Notes: generated by a model not told the origin, from the letters alone. A stretch of DNA of 64,000 nt from Chitinophaga pinensis (GCA_945860225.1 CAMAPT010000016.1:1-64000), one strand, 5' to 3'; positions 1-9,788 are shown, counted from the stretch's first letter. Program-made: numbers and translations.

Positions 1-464
1 TGCTTTTTTCTTATCCACCAAATTTATTTTAAAATTTCTTAAAAATAAATTTACTAAATATCCAACCACTCCTCCCAACTTCACTCTCTAAAAACATATC
101 CTCAAACAACGGGCCGCAAATGTAATAACTTTTTTGTCGTAAACAAGGACAAACAGCATCTTTTTCTCAAAACGTCATCACTTAAATCTCAACACGTTGA
201 TATTCAGTAATTTATATTTTTAAGAAAATGGGTAAAATTATTATTTGAAGCATTTAAACCATAAAAATTCAAGATTTAGATCACATCAGGGCTTTCATAG
301 TCTTTAGTAGTTAAGTAGGTCTTAGAATTTATTCGTACAAAAAATAAACAACGATAAAAAAAGAAAAAAGATTAAAATTTACTTATATAGAAAAGCTTAT
401 GTTAATTTAGAGAACTCTATACATTTTAGTATTAATTCTAAATCCTGATATTTATTTATAAAAA
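1..464. other. Gene-free left edge
   Basis: No supportable open reading frame is present on either strand. The stretch is very AT-rich. A leftward promoter (described separately) sits at 117-146, so bases 1 to about 110 are probably the untranslated leader of a minus-strand gene lying left of the window. The remaining part, about 150-464, is the upstream region of the outer-membrane barrel gene starting at 465. I see no convincing inverted repeat or RNA gene in it. Confidence 0.5.
117..146 (-). promoter_or_regulatory. Bacteroidota-type promoter reading out of the window to the left
   Basis: On the minus strand TACATTTG (117-124) is a perfect match to the Bacteroidota -7 consensus TAnnTTTG. 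A TTG (144-146) lies exactly 19 nt upstream, as expected for the -33 element. It points to a minus-strand gene beyond base 1. This is inferred from consensus match alone. Confidence 0.5.
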
Positions 465-3284
465 ATGATTTCAAAATACATTTATAGCATTCTGTTTTTT
501 TTCGCCATTACTTTTTTTTACGGCCAAACATTTTCTATTGGTGGAAAAATTTTTGATGAAACAAAAGCGCCTGCCGTTGGCTCTTCAATTATACTATTAA
601 CAAAGGATTCTTCTTTTGTGAAGGGCACAGTCACTGATGTTAATGGGGTATTCAAACTAGAAAGTATTCGTCAAAATGACTATATCATAAAAATAGCTGC
701 TTTAGGTTATATTACTACTTACATGAAAATTCAACTTTCAGGCCAGTCGTCAATTAATATCGGGGATATTTACCTTAAACAAAATGTTACAAATTTGAAG
801 GAAGTAAAAGTAGAAGCGCAAATGGCATTGGCAACACAAAATGGGGACACAACTTCTTTTAATTCAAAAGCATATAAAGTAAACAAAGATGCAACATCAG
901 AAGATTTAGTAACTAAAATGCCAGGAATAACAGTTACTGACGGTAAAGTGCAAGTTCAAGGTGAAGAAGTAAAAAGAGTGTTAGTGGACGGGAAACCTTT
1001 TTTTGGAGATGACGTAAATGCCGTCTTGAAAAACTTACCGGCAGAAATTGTCGATAAGGTTCAAGTATTTGATCGAAAAAGTGACCAATCTCAATTTACC
1101 GGTTTTGATGATGGGAATGCCCTTAAAACCATTAATATTACAACAAAACCACAATTTAAGAACGGTGTATTTGGAAAATTTTATGGGGGCTATGGACTTG
1201 AAGATAAATACAAATTTGGAGTAACTACTAATATATTTAAAGGCGCTAAACGTTTAACTATTTTAACTCAATCCAATAATATCAATGAACAAAATTTTTC
1301 TTCAGAAGATTTAGTGGGTGTAGTTAGTTCTAGTAGCGGATGGCAAGGGGGAGGAAGAGGTATGAGAGGTGGTGGTGGACAGGGAGGTCCACCTCAGAAT
1401 AATACCGAAAATTTTTTGGTGGGATCACAAAACGGAATAAATTCAGCCTCCTTATTTGCTTTGAATTATGCAGATAAATTTGGGGCAAAAACAGACATTA
1501 GTGGGAGTTACTTTTTTAATCTTACAAAAAATAATTCTCAATCAATATTGCTTCAACAATACGTTTTAGGCACAAATCAAGGATTATCTTACCATGAATA
1601 TAACTCTTCAAAAAGTGATAATTACAATCATAGAATCAATTTAAAAATTGAAACGAAATTCGATTCCATGAACTCTGTCATTATTCAACCTAAACTATCT
1701 TTTCAAACTAATAATGGCATTAAATTTTTGTCAGGAGAAAATATTAAAAATTCAGAAAAATTAAATCTCTCAACTAATAACTCGTCTTCTAATTTATTTG
1801 GCTACAACATTTCTTCTCTAATATTATACCGCCATACTTTCATCAAAAAAGGTCGAACATTTTCCTTGAATACAACGCCTAGCTTATCAAAAAACAAATC
1901 TGATAATGATTTATATACATTTAATAGGTTTTATTTAGACACCCTAATAAATCAAAGTTTTTTAGACCAAGAATCCAATAATTTAAAAAACGGTTTTTCA
2001 TTGAATAGTAATTTATCATATACCGAACCTTTGAATAAAAATAATTTTCTTCTTTTAAATTATACATCCTATTTAACAGATAATTATTCTTCCAAATACA
2101 CCTATAATTTAAATTCTGTAACGAATAAATATTCAGATTTAGACAGTTCGTTAACCAATGTATTCCGAAACCAATACCAATCACACGCATCGAGTTTTGG
2201 GTATCGTTATCAACAAGAAAAATTAAATTTTTCAATCAATATGGCTTATCAATGGGCAGAATTAATTAAATATCAAGAAATCCCAAATAATCCCACATTA
2301 AGTAAATCTTTTCAATCCGTTTTACCTTCTGCTTTTTTACAATACAAATTTACGGCAAAGAAAAATTTCAGGCTTTATTACAGAAGTAATAACAACGCCC
2401 CTAGCATCGAGCAATTACAAGATGTGATTAACAACTCAAATTCTTTACAATTAACAATTGGTAACGCCGCCTTGAAACAAGATTTTCAGCAAAATTTAAA
2501 CATGAGGTACTCATCGGTTAATACAGAAAAAGCAACTTCTTTTTTTACGTTGTTGGGAGGAAATTATTCTAATAATTATATAGGTAATAGCACTATTATT
2601 GCAAATAAAGATACTGTGGTTTATAATTCTGTATTTTTAAAACGGGGATCTCAGCTAACTCGTCCAGTTAATATTGATGGTTACTATTCTATTCGTTCGT
2701 TTATCAATTATTCATTCCCAATAAAGCTGATAAAAACAAATTTAAGTATCAACCTATCTGGTAATTATTCGAATGTTCCAGGATTAATTAATATGAAAAT
2801 AAATAAAGCTAAAACAACTACGGGAACTATAGGTCTTGTTTTTAGTAGTAATATTAACGAAAAAATTGATTTCTCAGTATCATCTAATTCATCTTATGGC
2901 TACATTAAAAATACCTTACAAAGCTCCGCTAATTCAACCTATTTTTCACAAGCGTCAAAATTTAAAATGACCTTAAATCCATGGAAAGGATTGGTGATAC
3001 AAGGAGAATACTCCAACACGTTATACTCAGGATTAAGTAGTGCGTATAATCAATCATTTTCGCTTTTAAATACTGCTTTAGGATATAAATTTCTTGAAAA
3101 TAAACAAGCAGAAATTAAATTGATGGTATACGATTTATTAAATCAAAATACAAACATTACAAGAACTAATACAGAAAGCTATATACAAGATTCAGAAACT
3201 AATGTTTTGAATCGATATTACATGGTAACTTTTACCTATAATTTTAAGAAATACTTTCCAAAAAAAGAAGCCTCAACTAATTAA
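465..3284 (+). CDS. Outer-membrane TonB-receptor-like beta-barrel protein
   Basis: This 939-residue protein has a signal peptide of about 21 residues ending near YGQ. It is followed by a carboxypeptidase-regulatory-like beta-sandwich (about 24-100, with the 'GTVTDVNGVFKL' pattern), a plug-like domain (about 115-225, 'KRVLVDGKPFFGDDV' and 'DGNALKTINITTK') and a long beta-barrel with many alternating aromatic strands. A Gly-rich loop lies near residues 293-312. The architecture is that of the Bacteroidota outer-membrane beta-barrel family related to TonB-dependent receptors. No partner SusD lipoprotein is adjacent, so it is not a classic SusCD pair and its substrate is unknown. The ATG at 465 places the signal peptide correctly. 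Confidence 0.8.
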   Translation: MISKYIYSILFFFAITFFYGQTFSIGGKIFDETKAPAVGSSIILLTKDSSFVKGTVTDVNGVFKLESIRQNDYIIKIAALGYITTYMKIQLSGQSSINIGDIYLKQNVTNLKEVKVEAQMALATQNGDTTSFNSKAYKVNKDATSEDLVTKMPGITVTDGKVQVQGEEVKRVLVDGKPFFGDDVNAVLKNLPAEIVDKVQVFDRKSDQSQFTGFDDGNALKTINITTKPQFKNGVFGKFYGGYGLEDKYKFGVTTNIFKGAKRLTILTQSNNINEQNFSSEDLVGVVSSSSGWQGGGRGMRGGGGQGGPPQNNTENFLVGSQNGINSASLFALNYADKFGAKTDISGSYFFNLTKNNSQSILLQQYVLGTNQGLSYHEYNSSKSDNYNHRINLKIETKFDSMNSVIIQPKLSFQTNNGIKFLSGENIKNSEKLNLSTNNSSSNLFGYNISSLILYRHTFIKKGRTFSLNTTPSLSKNKSDNDLYTFNRFYLDTLINQSFLDQESNNLKNGFSLNSNLSYTEPLNKNNFLLLNYTSYLTDNYSSKYTYNLNSVTNKYSDLDSSLTNVFRNQYQSHASSFGYRYQQEKLNFSINMAYQWAELIKYQEIPNNPTLSKSFQSVLPSAFLQYKFTAKKNFRLYYRSNNNAPSIEQLQDVINNSNSLQLTIGNAALKQDFQQNLNMRYSSVNTEKATSFFTLLGGNYSNNYIGNSTIIANKDTVVYNSVFLKRGSQLTRPVNIDGYYSIRSFINYSFPIKLIKTNLSINLSGNYSNVPGLINMKINKAKTTTGTIGLVFSSNINEKIDFSVSSNSSYGYIKNTLQSSANSTYFSQASKFKMTLNPWKGLVIQGEYSNTLYSGLSSAYNQSFSLLNTALGYKFLENKQAEIKLMVYDLLNQNTNITRTNTESYIQDSETNVLNRYYMVTFTYNFKKYFPKKEASTN

Positions 3285-3344
3285 CCCCAACCCTATCAAC
3301 TTGAACGTAAACGAAAAACTAATACAAGTTTTTCATGATAAAAT

Positions 3345-3542
3345 TTACTTAACAGAATCTAGTTTGGCAGTTGGTTGTTCAATTTTAACTTCTTCCATTG
3401 CTGCATCTATCACCCTTGCTATAGAATCTGAAAGACGTTTTGCATTTTGATGCATTTTATCCCTGTCTTCAGCTGCAGGTTTACATTTAATAAACAAAAC
3501 CATTAAAAAGATTACTGAGAAAATAAGATAATTTTTATTCAT
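3345..3542 (-). CDS. Small lipoprotein, paralogue of the one at 3823-4071
   Basis: This 65-residue protein has an N-terminal hydrophobic stretch (about 5-19) and a lipobox-like 'LFIKC' with Cys near residue 20. It is therefore probably a lipoprotein. The mature part 'KPAAEDRDKMHQNAKRLSDSIARVIDAA' matches the pattern of the neighbouring gene ('HSAEDKAKLEEQAKHTADSIAAA'), so the two are paralogues. The mature part is short, charged and predicted helical. I do not recognise a named family and propose no function. Confidence 0.55.
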   Translation of the reverse strand: MNKNYLIFSVIFLMVLFIKCKPAAEDRDKMHQNAKRLSDSIARVIDAAMEEVKIEQPTAKLDSVK

Positions 3543-3769
3543 TTTTTGTTGTTATTGTTTTTATTGTTGCAACTCATTTGGATTATTTAAAGTTTTTTTC
3601 AAACATTTAAAAATCGCTTAAGCATACAATTTTTGCAGTAAAGATAATTGTTTTTAAGAATTAGGTACATTTTACTTTTACTGCTGAAATTATTTAAAAT
3701 TTACCAACCCTTATATCTTTAAAGAGACATATACTAAATACCCTCAGTTTGATAAATGGCTGAAAACAA

Positions 3770-3803
3770 AAAAGCCTGTATATCAATTGATATACAAGCT
3801 TTT
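3770..3803 (-). terminator. Intrinsic terminator after the 3823-4071 lipoprotein
   Basis: Two arms of 17 nt centred at 3786/3787 pair with one mismatch (AAAAGC-x-TGTATATCAAT against its complement). On the minus strand a T-run follows the hairpin, 20 nt after the stop codon of the gene at 3823. Confidence 0.7.
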
Positions 3804-3822
3804 CCTAACTAAACACAAATTC

Positions 3823-4071
3823 TTAGTGTCCGCCATGAGCTTCATGCCCGTGAGCTTCAGCAGCTGGAGTAGCTGTTTCAGCAGCAGCAGGAGCAGCAGT
3901 TGTATCAGTAGCTTGGTTAATTGCACCAGCTAATTCAGTAGCAGCAGCAATTGAATCAGCAGTATGTTTTGCTTGCTCTTCTAATTTAGCTTTATCTTCA
4001 GCAGAGTGACCACAAGATACAACAGATGTAGCGATGATAGCTACGGCGATAATAGAGAATAATTTTGTCAT
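3823..4071 (-). CDS. Small lipoprotein with His-rich C-terminus
   Basis: The chosen start is the ATG at 4071 because it gives a clean signal sequence (MTKLFSIIAVAIIATS) and a lipobox-like 'VVSC'. An upstream in-frame ATG at 4113 would add 14 polar residues before it. The 82-residue product has a short helical segment like its paralogue at 3345, then an Ala/Thr-rich linker, and ends in 'AEAHGHEAHGGH'. The His cluster could bind metal ions such as zinc, copper or nickel, but that is inference. No family name is recognised. It has its own downstream terminator. Confidence 0.6.
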   Translation of the reverse strand: MTKLFSIIAVAIIATSVVSCGHSAEDKAKLEEQAKHTADSIAAATELAGAINQATDTTAAPAAAETATPAAEAHGHEAHGGH

Positions 4072-4302
4072 TTTTTTTAGTTTAAAGTTTGTTTTGTTGT
4101 TTAATTCGAACATTTATACCTAAATAAAAAAATAGTAACCCATTTATTTTAAAATAAATACAAAATAAATACAAAATACTGATAATCAAACTATTAAATT
4201 TATAAAAATAACGGCTACTAGATATTTTTTTAATAAAAAAATGATGATCAGTTAATGACGGTTTTAATTGAAAAAGACAAAAAATAGTTTAAAACTAAGT
4301 TG

Positions 4303-5898
4303 CTACAAACCATCCCTATAAAACTGATACAAGCCAGTTTTTAAACCTACATAAACATAAGGAGACTGTAAATTGTACTTTTGATTGTCTTTCACACTTC
4401 TGTGCAAATAACCGCATTCCAACCGTAAATTCATTTTTGGTAAAATAAAGTAGGTGAATCGTGCATCGCCTTGCCATATTTTAGTTTTGTTGCCTTGCGT
4501 TGTTTGATGGCCATATTCAAAAGGCCGAGTGGTATAACTCAAAAATATATTTTGTCCTAAATTAGACCCGGCAGTATCTTTTCCCACAATAGCATACATT
4601 GCCTGCAAACTAACCGACCAACGTTTTTTGTGGTAATTAACAAAGCCCAAAAATTCTTTAAAATTAGCTCCAAATGGGTGCGCCAAGGGCTGCGCATAAT
4701 GAGCGTAGTTTTGCTGCACACTTCCGTGAGTGTATGTGTAAGGCCTTACCTCATTATACTCTGCCTTTAAAGTAAGGCCTTTTACATAAAACGCATCATA
4801 ATTTTTTGCTCCAAATTGCCACCCTTGTTTGTTAGCCCACCAACCGCTTCGTGCTCTAATTTCTTTAAGAAAAAATTCATCGGCAACTACCTGTGCGTAT
4901 AATTGATAGCGCTTAAATATCTTACCAGAAATAGTTACGCCCAACATCGAATTATCAGGAGAACCAACCGCATATTCCTGAGGACGATAAAACACCACCG
5001 GATTCAAATAATTCACATCAAATGTTCGCACACGATTGACATCAGTGCCTTGCCAAACTACGTTTTCGAATAAACCAATATTTAATTCTTTGAGAATATT
5101 TAAACTCAAAAAATGAAACGTTCCGTATTTATTTTGTAAACTTCTTTGAGAACCATCATAAAGCGAAAAATCTTGCATCCAAGCATACCAAACATTATAT
5201 TGTATTCGCCAAACATTCGTTTGTATTCCAAAGTATGGATAGTTATTTGCAACATCCGATAATAATAATGAGCGGTAACCATCGCCAATAAAACGTTTGT
5301 CTTTACCCAATTGAAAATTAAAAAATTTGTTTGGACTGTAGGATAAGTAACCGGATAGATTTGAAAAATCATAACTACCAGCTTTATTTCGGTACGCACG
5401 TCCTAAGCCTGGAATAACTCTGGTTGTTTTAATAACCGTATCTATATATTTAGGATAACTCACTCTTCCTCCAACAGCAGTAAGAGCGAACGTTAATCTA
5501 GGATTGACATTTAATTTCACATGTGCGCCACCAAATGTTTCAGACACTATTCGAGATGAGGCTCCATCGAAGCCTGTTTGAAGATGAAGAATTGGTGATG
5601 ATTGCAGACGGTGAAAGGCAACGGTATCAGTTGTTTTTTTTAACGCATTATTGAAATTAATACAGTTAAATGCCTGAAAAGGTTTACTACCTATAGAATC
5701 TGAGACAGCTGGCAGGAAAGAAGATAGATAAGGTTTTAAAGAGGAATGAAATTCAAAACTGGGATTTTTCATGCTCCACTCATCTATGTTCTGCTGAACT
5801 TCGTGATTCAAAAAACTATTTTGCGCCTGGTAAAGGTTTTGAGAGAAAACGAATAAACTACATACGCAAAGTATCCCCAATATAAGATATGCCTTCAT
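4303..5898 (-). CDS. Wzi/RemB-like outer-membrane beta-barrel protein, copy 1
   Basis: The start is taken as the ATG at 5898, which gives the signal peptide MKAYLILGILCVCSLFVFSQ. The ORF extends 12 codons further, but that part lies in an intergenic repeat. The mature protein (about 510 residues) is rich in alternating aromatic strands and carries '[18 protein letters not shown]' and 'YLNPVVFYRPQEY'. This pattern is shared with its paralogue at 7219-8805 and with Bacteroidota proteins annotated as capsule-assembly Wzi-like or as gliding protein RemB. An outer-membrane role in anchoring or displaying surface polysaccharide is inferred from the family and from the gmd-fcl-WecA neighbourhood. 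Which of the two names fits better cannot be decided here. Confidence 0.65.
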   Translation of the reverse strand: MKAYLILGILCVCSLFVFSQNLYQAQNSFLNHEVQQNIDEWSMKNPSFEFHSSLKPYLSSFLPAVSDSIGSKPFQAFNCINFNNALKKTTDTVAFHRLQSSPILHLQTGFDGASSRIVSETFGGAHVKLNVNPRLTFALTAVGGRVSYPKYIDTVIKTTRVIPGLGRAYRNKAGSYDFSNLSGYLSYSPNKFFNFQLGKDKRFIGDGYRSLLLSDVANNYPYFGIQTNVWRIQYNVWYAWMQDFSLYDGSQRSLQNKYGTFHFLSLNILKELNIGLFENVVWQGTDVNRVRTFDVNYLNPVVFYRPQEYAVGSPDNSMLGVTISGKIFKRYQLYAQVVADEFFLKEIRARSGWWANKQGWQFGAKNYDAFYVKGLTLKAEYNEVRPYTYTHGSVQQNYAHYAQPLAHPFGANFKEFLGFVNYHKKRWSVSLQAMYAIVGKDTAGSNLGQNIFLSYTTRPFEYGHQTTQGNKTKIWQGDARFTYFILPKMNLRLECGYLHRSVKDNQKYNLQSPYVYVGLKTGLYQFYRDGL

Positions 5899-5927
5899 TC
5901 TTAAAAAGATATGTTCTTCGAAATGAC

Positions 5928-6106
5928 ATTTCATATGTAGATTTTTATTGCTTTTTAGTTGTCATATGGTTTAGCCATTTTATCTTCATTTGTGCTTGTG
6001 TTTCGGAAAACATGGCTATTTCATATGTAGATTTTTATTGCTTTTTAGTTGTCATATGTTATACGCCATATATCTTCATTTGTGTTTGTGCGCGCAGCAC
6101 ATGGCT
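5928..6106. repeat. Tandem duplication of a 90-bp intergenic unit
   Basis: Two units (5928-6017 and 6018-6106) follow each other. Their first 41 bases are identical and the rest are similar, both ending in CATGGCT. A third, partial copy (ATTTCAT, 6107-6113) runs into the end of the transferase gene at 6110. Each full unit contains two CATATG palindromes 31 bp apart. The unit fills the gap between the WecA-like gene and the Wzi-like gene. No long ORF uses it credibly. Confidence 0.85.
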
Positions 6107-6109
6107 ATT

Positions 6110-7207
6110 TCATGAATTAATTATTTTTTTCCTTTGAGAACGCCTGTAACAGAAATGCACCGATAAAATAAATAATCCACTCGAAACCAAAACTGCTATT
6201 AATGAAAGGCTAGGATTTAAATAATAACTTAAAAAAGAAACACCAATAGTAAAAAAGCTGAATGTATAAATAATTAAAACCGTTTTTGCATGAGAATAGC
6301 CACAATCTAGTAAACGATGATGTAAATGATTTTTATCGGCCGCAAACGGAGATTGCCCTTTTATTGCCCGCAGAATAAAAATTCGTAATGTGTCTGTTAA
6401 TGGGTAAGACAAAGCTGCTACCACATAAATAGGATTAGAAATATGAATCCAAAAACTATTTACCCGATGAAGAGGATACTCAATTAATTTTATGCTCAAT
6501 ACACACAAAAACATGCCTATTATGAGGGATCCACTATCGCCCATGAAAATTTTTGCAGGCGAAAAATTAAAAATTAAAAAACCTAATAATGCCCCTGATA
6601 AAGAAAACGAAAGCGATGCTAAAGTATATTCATTAGCAAAAACAAACCAAAGGCCGAATACTGATGCCGCTATAAATCCAACACCCGCAGCTAATCCATC
6701 TATTCCATCAATCAAGTTCATCGCATTAACTACCACAATATAAGTGAATAGAGACAAAAATATACTTCCCCAAAGAGGAATTTCATTCACTCCAAAAACA
6801 CCATGTAATCCTGTAATACGAATGTCCCCCATCAAAATAAGAATTAAACCAACCAAAATATTGGCAAATAGCTTTTTAACAGGGGCAGTTCCTATAATGT
6901 CATCTTTCACTCCCACAAAAAACAGTACTAAACTTGTTGCAACCAATATTTTAAATTCCTTAACAGATTCATTGATTTGTAGATATTCTCCCTGTAAATC
7001 ATCAATGTTATACCACAACGAAAATGCAAATAAGGTAGCCGCATAAATAATAATTCCTCCAATGGTAGGAATAGCACGTTTGTGTACTTTTCGGTCTTCT
7101 GAAGGTAAATCTATTAACCGTTTTAAAACAGCTACTTTTATAAGAGCCGGCGTTGCATATAATACAACTGTAAAAGCGGTTATAAATACTAAAATCAATA
7201 CTATCAT
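6110..7207 (-). CDS. WecA/TagO-type undecaprenyl-phosphate sugar-1-phosphate transferase
   Basis: This 365-residue polytopic membrane protein belongs to the MraY/WecA (glycosyltransferase family 4) group. It carries 'DRKVHKRAIPTIGG' at about 39-52, '[12 protein letters not shown]' at about 165-176 and 'FMGDSGSLIIG' at about 221-231, the Asp-rich signatures that bind Mg and the nucleotide sugar. It should transfer a sugar phosphate, often GlcNAc-1-P, to undecaprenyl phosphate at the inner membrane, starting O-antigen, capsule or related glycans. The true MraY is elsewhere in the window (22400), so this one is for surface polysaccharide. It lies between two Wzi-like genes and downstream of gmd and fcl on the same strand. 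Confidence 0.85.
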   Translation of the reverse strand: MIVLILVFITAFTVVLYATPALIKVAVLKRLIDLPSEDRKVHKRAIPTIGGIIIYAATLFAFSLWYNIDDLQGEYLQINESVKEFKILVATSLVLFFVGVKDDIIGTAPVKKLFANILVGLILILMGDIRITGLHGVFGVNEIPLWGSIFLSLFTYIVVVNAMNLIDGIDGLAAGVGFIAASVFGLWFVFANEYTLASLSFSLSGALLGFLIFNFSPAKIFMGDSGSLIIGMFLCVLSIKLIEYPLHRVNSFWIHISNPIYVVAALSYPLTDTLRIFILRAIKGQSPFAADKNHLHHRLLDCGYSHAKTVLIIYTFSFFTIGVSFLSYYLNPSLSLIAVLVSSGLFILSVHFCYRRSQRKKIINS

Positions 7208-7218
7208 GGCTTATCTAT

Positions 7219-8805
7219 TTAAAAATCGTAATAGGCATTATACAAACTTGTTTTTAAACTTATGGTGTAATAATTTGCTACACTATTTAACCCATTCGAA
7301 TTCGAGTAATCTTGTTTTCTAAACTGATAACCAAAAGATATGTTTAGATTATATTCCGGATTAACGGTATACCCAACTTGTAATTTTACAATTGTATTTT
7401 CATATAACCTCACTTGATTTAAAGTTAACCATTGCAAATTTATTTTACTATTTAAAAAAGCTCTTTTGTACTTGTAATCTGCCAATATCACCAACTCTTT
7501 ACCATAACTAAATATATAACCCAAATTTTGATTGTAATGCGTATAACTTTGATCAGTATAAACGCCTTTAGGATTACGATAAGTTTCCTCGGCAACATCA
7601 TTGTATTCAGCCTGAAGTGTTAAATTTTTTATCAGACATGCATCGTAATAAATTAATCCTGCTTGATAACCAAATAAATTTCCTAAACTAGATTTATGAC
7701 TAAAATCATCACCCATAAAGTGTCCATAAACCGATAATTGATTAGATAATTTAAAATTTACAGTGGTTCCTATAAGCATATTATTACTATGGTTCAATCC
7801 ATAAAAGCCTAAATTTGTAAATAGTATCGGATTGACATATTGCCATGTTATATGGTGCCTATTCATACTATCTGCGGCTGTCCAAACCATTCCTTGAAAC
7901 AAACCAACATTGATTCGTTTATGCACATTGTAACTCAAATAATGAAAAGACACCGCTTTTTTTTGAAACAAATGCTCTGTATTGGCTGGTGTAGCAGCGC
8001 CTCCTGTAGTTAAATTCATCAATACGCCATAAATATTCGAATACTGTAATTTCCCTTTCCACCATTCAGAAGTTAATCGTAAATAAGGATAATTAAACGA
8101 ATTATCACTGAGCAATAACGAACGATAACCATTTCCTATTTTGTGTTTACCGTGCCCTAACTGAATGTTAATTTTTTTTGCTACTTGATATGATATAAAA
8201 CCTGATGAAAATGCATAATCGTATGCTGTTGTTTTAAATACCTTGTAACGTCCTTGTCCTGGCACAATTAATGTTTCATTGTTAAAATTCGATATATAAT
8301 TGGGGAATTGGCTCTGATTTTCGGCAAATAATGATTCGAAATAAAACTTTTTACCAATACTACCACTTGCTAAAAAACCTCTTGTATTAGTATAAATTTT
8401 GGACGATTTTATAGTATCGTAATTTTCTCTACCAGTTTCTACGTTTAGCAATGGATCTATTTTGAATTCATATTCTTTGGTTTTTGATTTAATATGAATA
8501 AGATGATGAAAAAAAATCTTGTCTATCAATGGGTCATCTGAAATGTATTTAAATATCCGATAACTGTCAGGGACAAATTCATACTTTTTATTTAAAAACG
8601 GTATATATGGTTTGATACCGGAATGAATTTGCTCAGAATCGATCTTTGCTAATTGACGTTGAGATAATAGATCGAAAAAATAATCATTCGGCAAATGGTA
8701 AACTTGCGCTTTTAAAGAAAAATTCATGAGATATAAGAAAAAAGATATAAGATATAAGGATTGCTCAAATCTTAAAACTAACCTCTTAAATCTTTTATCT
8801 ACCAT
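7219..8805 (-). CDS. Wzi/RemB-like outer-membrane beta-barrel protein, copy 2
   Basis: This 528-residue paralogue of the 4303-5898 product has the same hallmark '[18 protein letters not shown]' and '[13 protein letters not shown]', and a similar barrel-like aromatic pattern. A signal sequence is visible if translation starts at 8805: a basic N-terminus, then [15 protein letters not shown], then a KAQ cleavage-like site. The first codons overlap the end of fcl by 7 bp, which suggests translational coupling. The likely role is surface-polysaccharide assembly or adhesion at the outer membrane, inferred from context. The two copies are clearly diverged, so this is not a recent duplication. Confidence 0.65.
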   Translation of the reverse strand: MVDKRFKRLVLRFEQSLYLISFFLYLMNFSLKAQVYHLPNDYFFDLLSQRQLAKIDSEQIHSGIKPYIPFLNKKYEFVPDSYRIFKYISDDPLIDKIFFHHLIHIKSKTKEYEFKIDPLLNVETGRENYDTIKSSKIYTNTRGFLASGSIGKKFYFESLFAENQSQFPNYISNFNNETLIVPGQGRYKVFKTTAYDYAFSSGFISYQVAKKINIQLGHGKHKIGNGYRSLLLSDNSFNYPYLRLTSEWWKGKLQYSNIYGVLMNLTTGGAATPANTEHLFQKKAVSFHYLSYNVHKRINVGLFQGMVWTAADSMNRHHITWQYVNPILFTNLGFYGLNHSNNMLIGTTVNFKLSNQLSVYGHFMGDDFSHKSSLGNLFGYQAGLIYYDACLIKNLTLQAEYNDVAEETYRNPKGVYTDQSYTHYNQNLGYIFSYGKELVILADYKYKRAFLNSKINLQWLTLNQVRLYENTIVKLQVGYTVNPEYNLNISFGYQFRKQDYSNSNGLNSVANYYTISLKTSLYNAYYDF

Positions 8806-9740
8806 ACTTTCACACCTTCTTTTTTCTTAAAATCTTCATACACCTGCTTAATTCCTTCGGGTAATTCAATTTTATGTTTCCATCCTAAAGAATGTAAATA
8901 AGATACATCCATCAATTTTCGTGGAGTACCATCTGGCTTCGTTAAATCATGCGTAATTTCGCCTTCAAATCCCACAATATCTTTAATTAATAAGGCTAAT
9001 TCTTTAATCGTTAAATCAGTTCCGGAACCAATGTTCACAAATTTTTCTCCTTCGTAAGTATTCATTAAAAATACACATGCATCGCCTAAATCATCAGCGT
9101 GCAAAAATTCGCGTTTAGGCGTGCCTGTTCCCCACATTTCAACAGTTGGTAATTGATGTTCCTTAGCGTCATGAAATTTTCGGATAAGAGCCGGTAACAC
9201 ATGAGAATTATTTAAATTATAACTATCATTTGGCCCATACATATTGGTTGGCATTACCGAAATGAAATTACATCCGTATTGACGTTTGTAACTTTCACAC
9301 ATTTTAATACCGGCTATTTTAGCTATAGCATAAGGTTCATTGGTTTCTTCTAATAAACCAGTCAATAAATATTCTTCCTTTAATGGTTGAGGAGCCATTT
9401 TAGGATAAATACAAGAACTACCTAAAAACATTAATTTTTTAACTCCGTTTACATAAGCATTATGAATCACATTATTCTGAATCATCAAATTCTCATAAAT
9501 AAAATCAGCACGGTAAATGTTATTGGCTTGTATACCTCCCACCTTGGCAGCTGCCAAAAACACATATTCGGGTTTTTCGGCTGCAAAAAAATCACTCACC
9601 GCTTGAGAATTTCTTAAATCTAATTCTTTTGAGGTGCGCGTGACAATATTTTGGCAACATTTATTTTGCAGGTTCCGCATAATAGCCGAGCCAACCATTC
9701 CACGGTGACCAGCTATATATATTTTAGAGTTAAGCTCCAT
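8799..9740 (-). CDS. fcl: GDP-L-fucose synthase
   Basis: This 313-residue short-chain dehydrogenase-type epimerase/reductase converts GDP-4-keto-6-deoxy-D-mannose to GDP-L-fucose with NADPH. It has the nucleotide-binding GxxGxxG (Gly11, Gly14, Gly17), the family segment '[11 protein letters not shown]', 'GSSCIYPK' and the catalytic Tyr137-x3-Lys141 pair ('PYAIAK'). Length is normal for the family. It lies downstream of gmd, whose product it uses, but a hairpin terminator separates the two genes. It overlaps the Wzi-like gene that follows by 7 bp. Confidence 0.93.
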   Translation of the reverse strand: MELNSKIYIAGHRGMVGSAIMRNLQNKCCQNIVTRTSKELDLRNSQAVSDFFAAEKPEYVFLAAAKVGGIQANNIYRADFIYENLMIQNNVIHNAYVNGVKKLMFLGSSCIYPKMAPQPLKEEYLLTGLLEETNEPYAIAKIAGIKMCESYKRQYGCNFISVMPTNMYGPNDSYNLNNSHVLPALIRKFHDAKEHQLPTVEMWGTGTPKREFLHADDLGDACVFLMNTYEGEKFVNIGSGTDLTIKELALLIKDIVGFEGEITHDLTKPDGTPRKLMDVSYLHSLGWKHKIELPEGIKQVYEDFKKKEGVKVW

Positions 9741-9761
9741 GATATGCTATATATAATTTAA

Positions 9762-9784
9762 AAAACCTCCTAAATGGAGGTTTT
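9762..9784 (-). terminator. Hairpin with T-run between gmd and fcl
   Basis: AAAACCTCC and GGAGGTTTT flank a 5-nt loop. On the minus strand a run of Ts follows the hairpin just after the gmd stop codon. It could end or attenuate transcription between gmd and fcl. Confidence 0.7.
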
Positions 9785-9788
9785 CAGT

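Noticed and set aside
5889-6137. 82-codon ORF on the plus strand between the Wzi-like and WecA-like genes
   Set aside because: It consists of the two 90-bp tandem units translated, with Cys/Phe-rich low-complexity content and no homology pattern. It is a by-product of the repeat.
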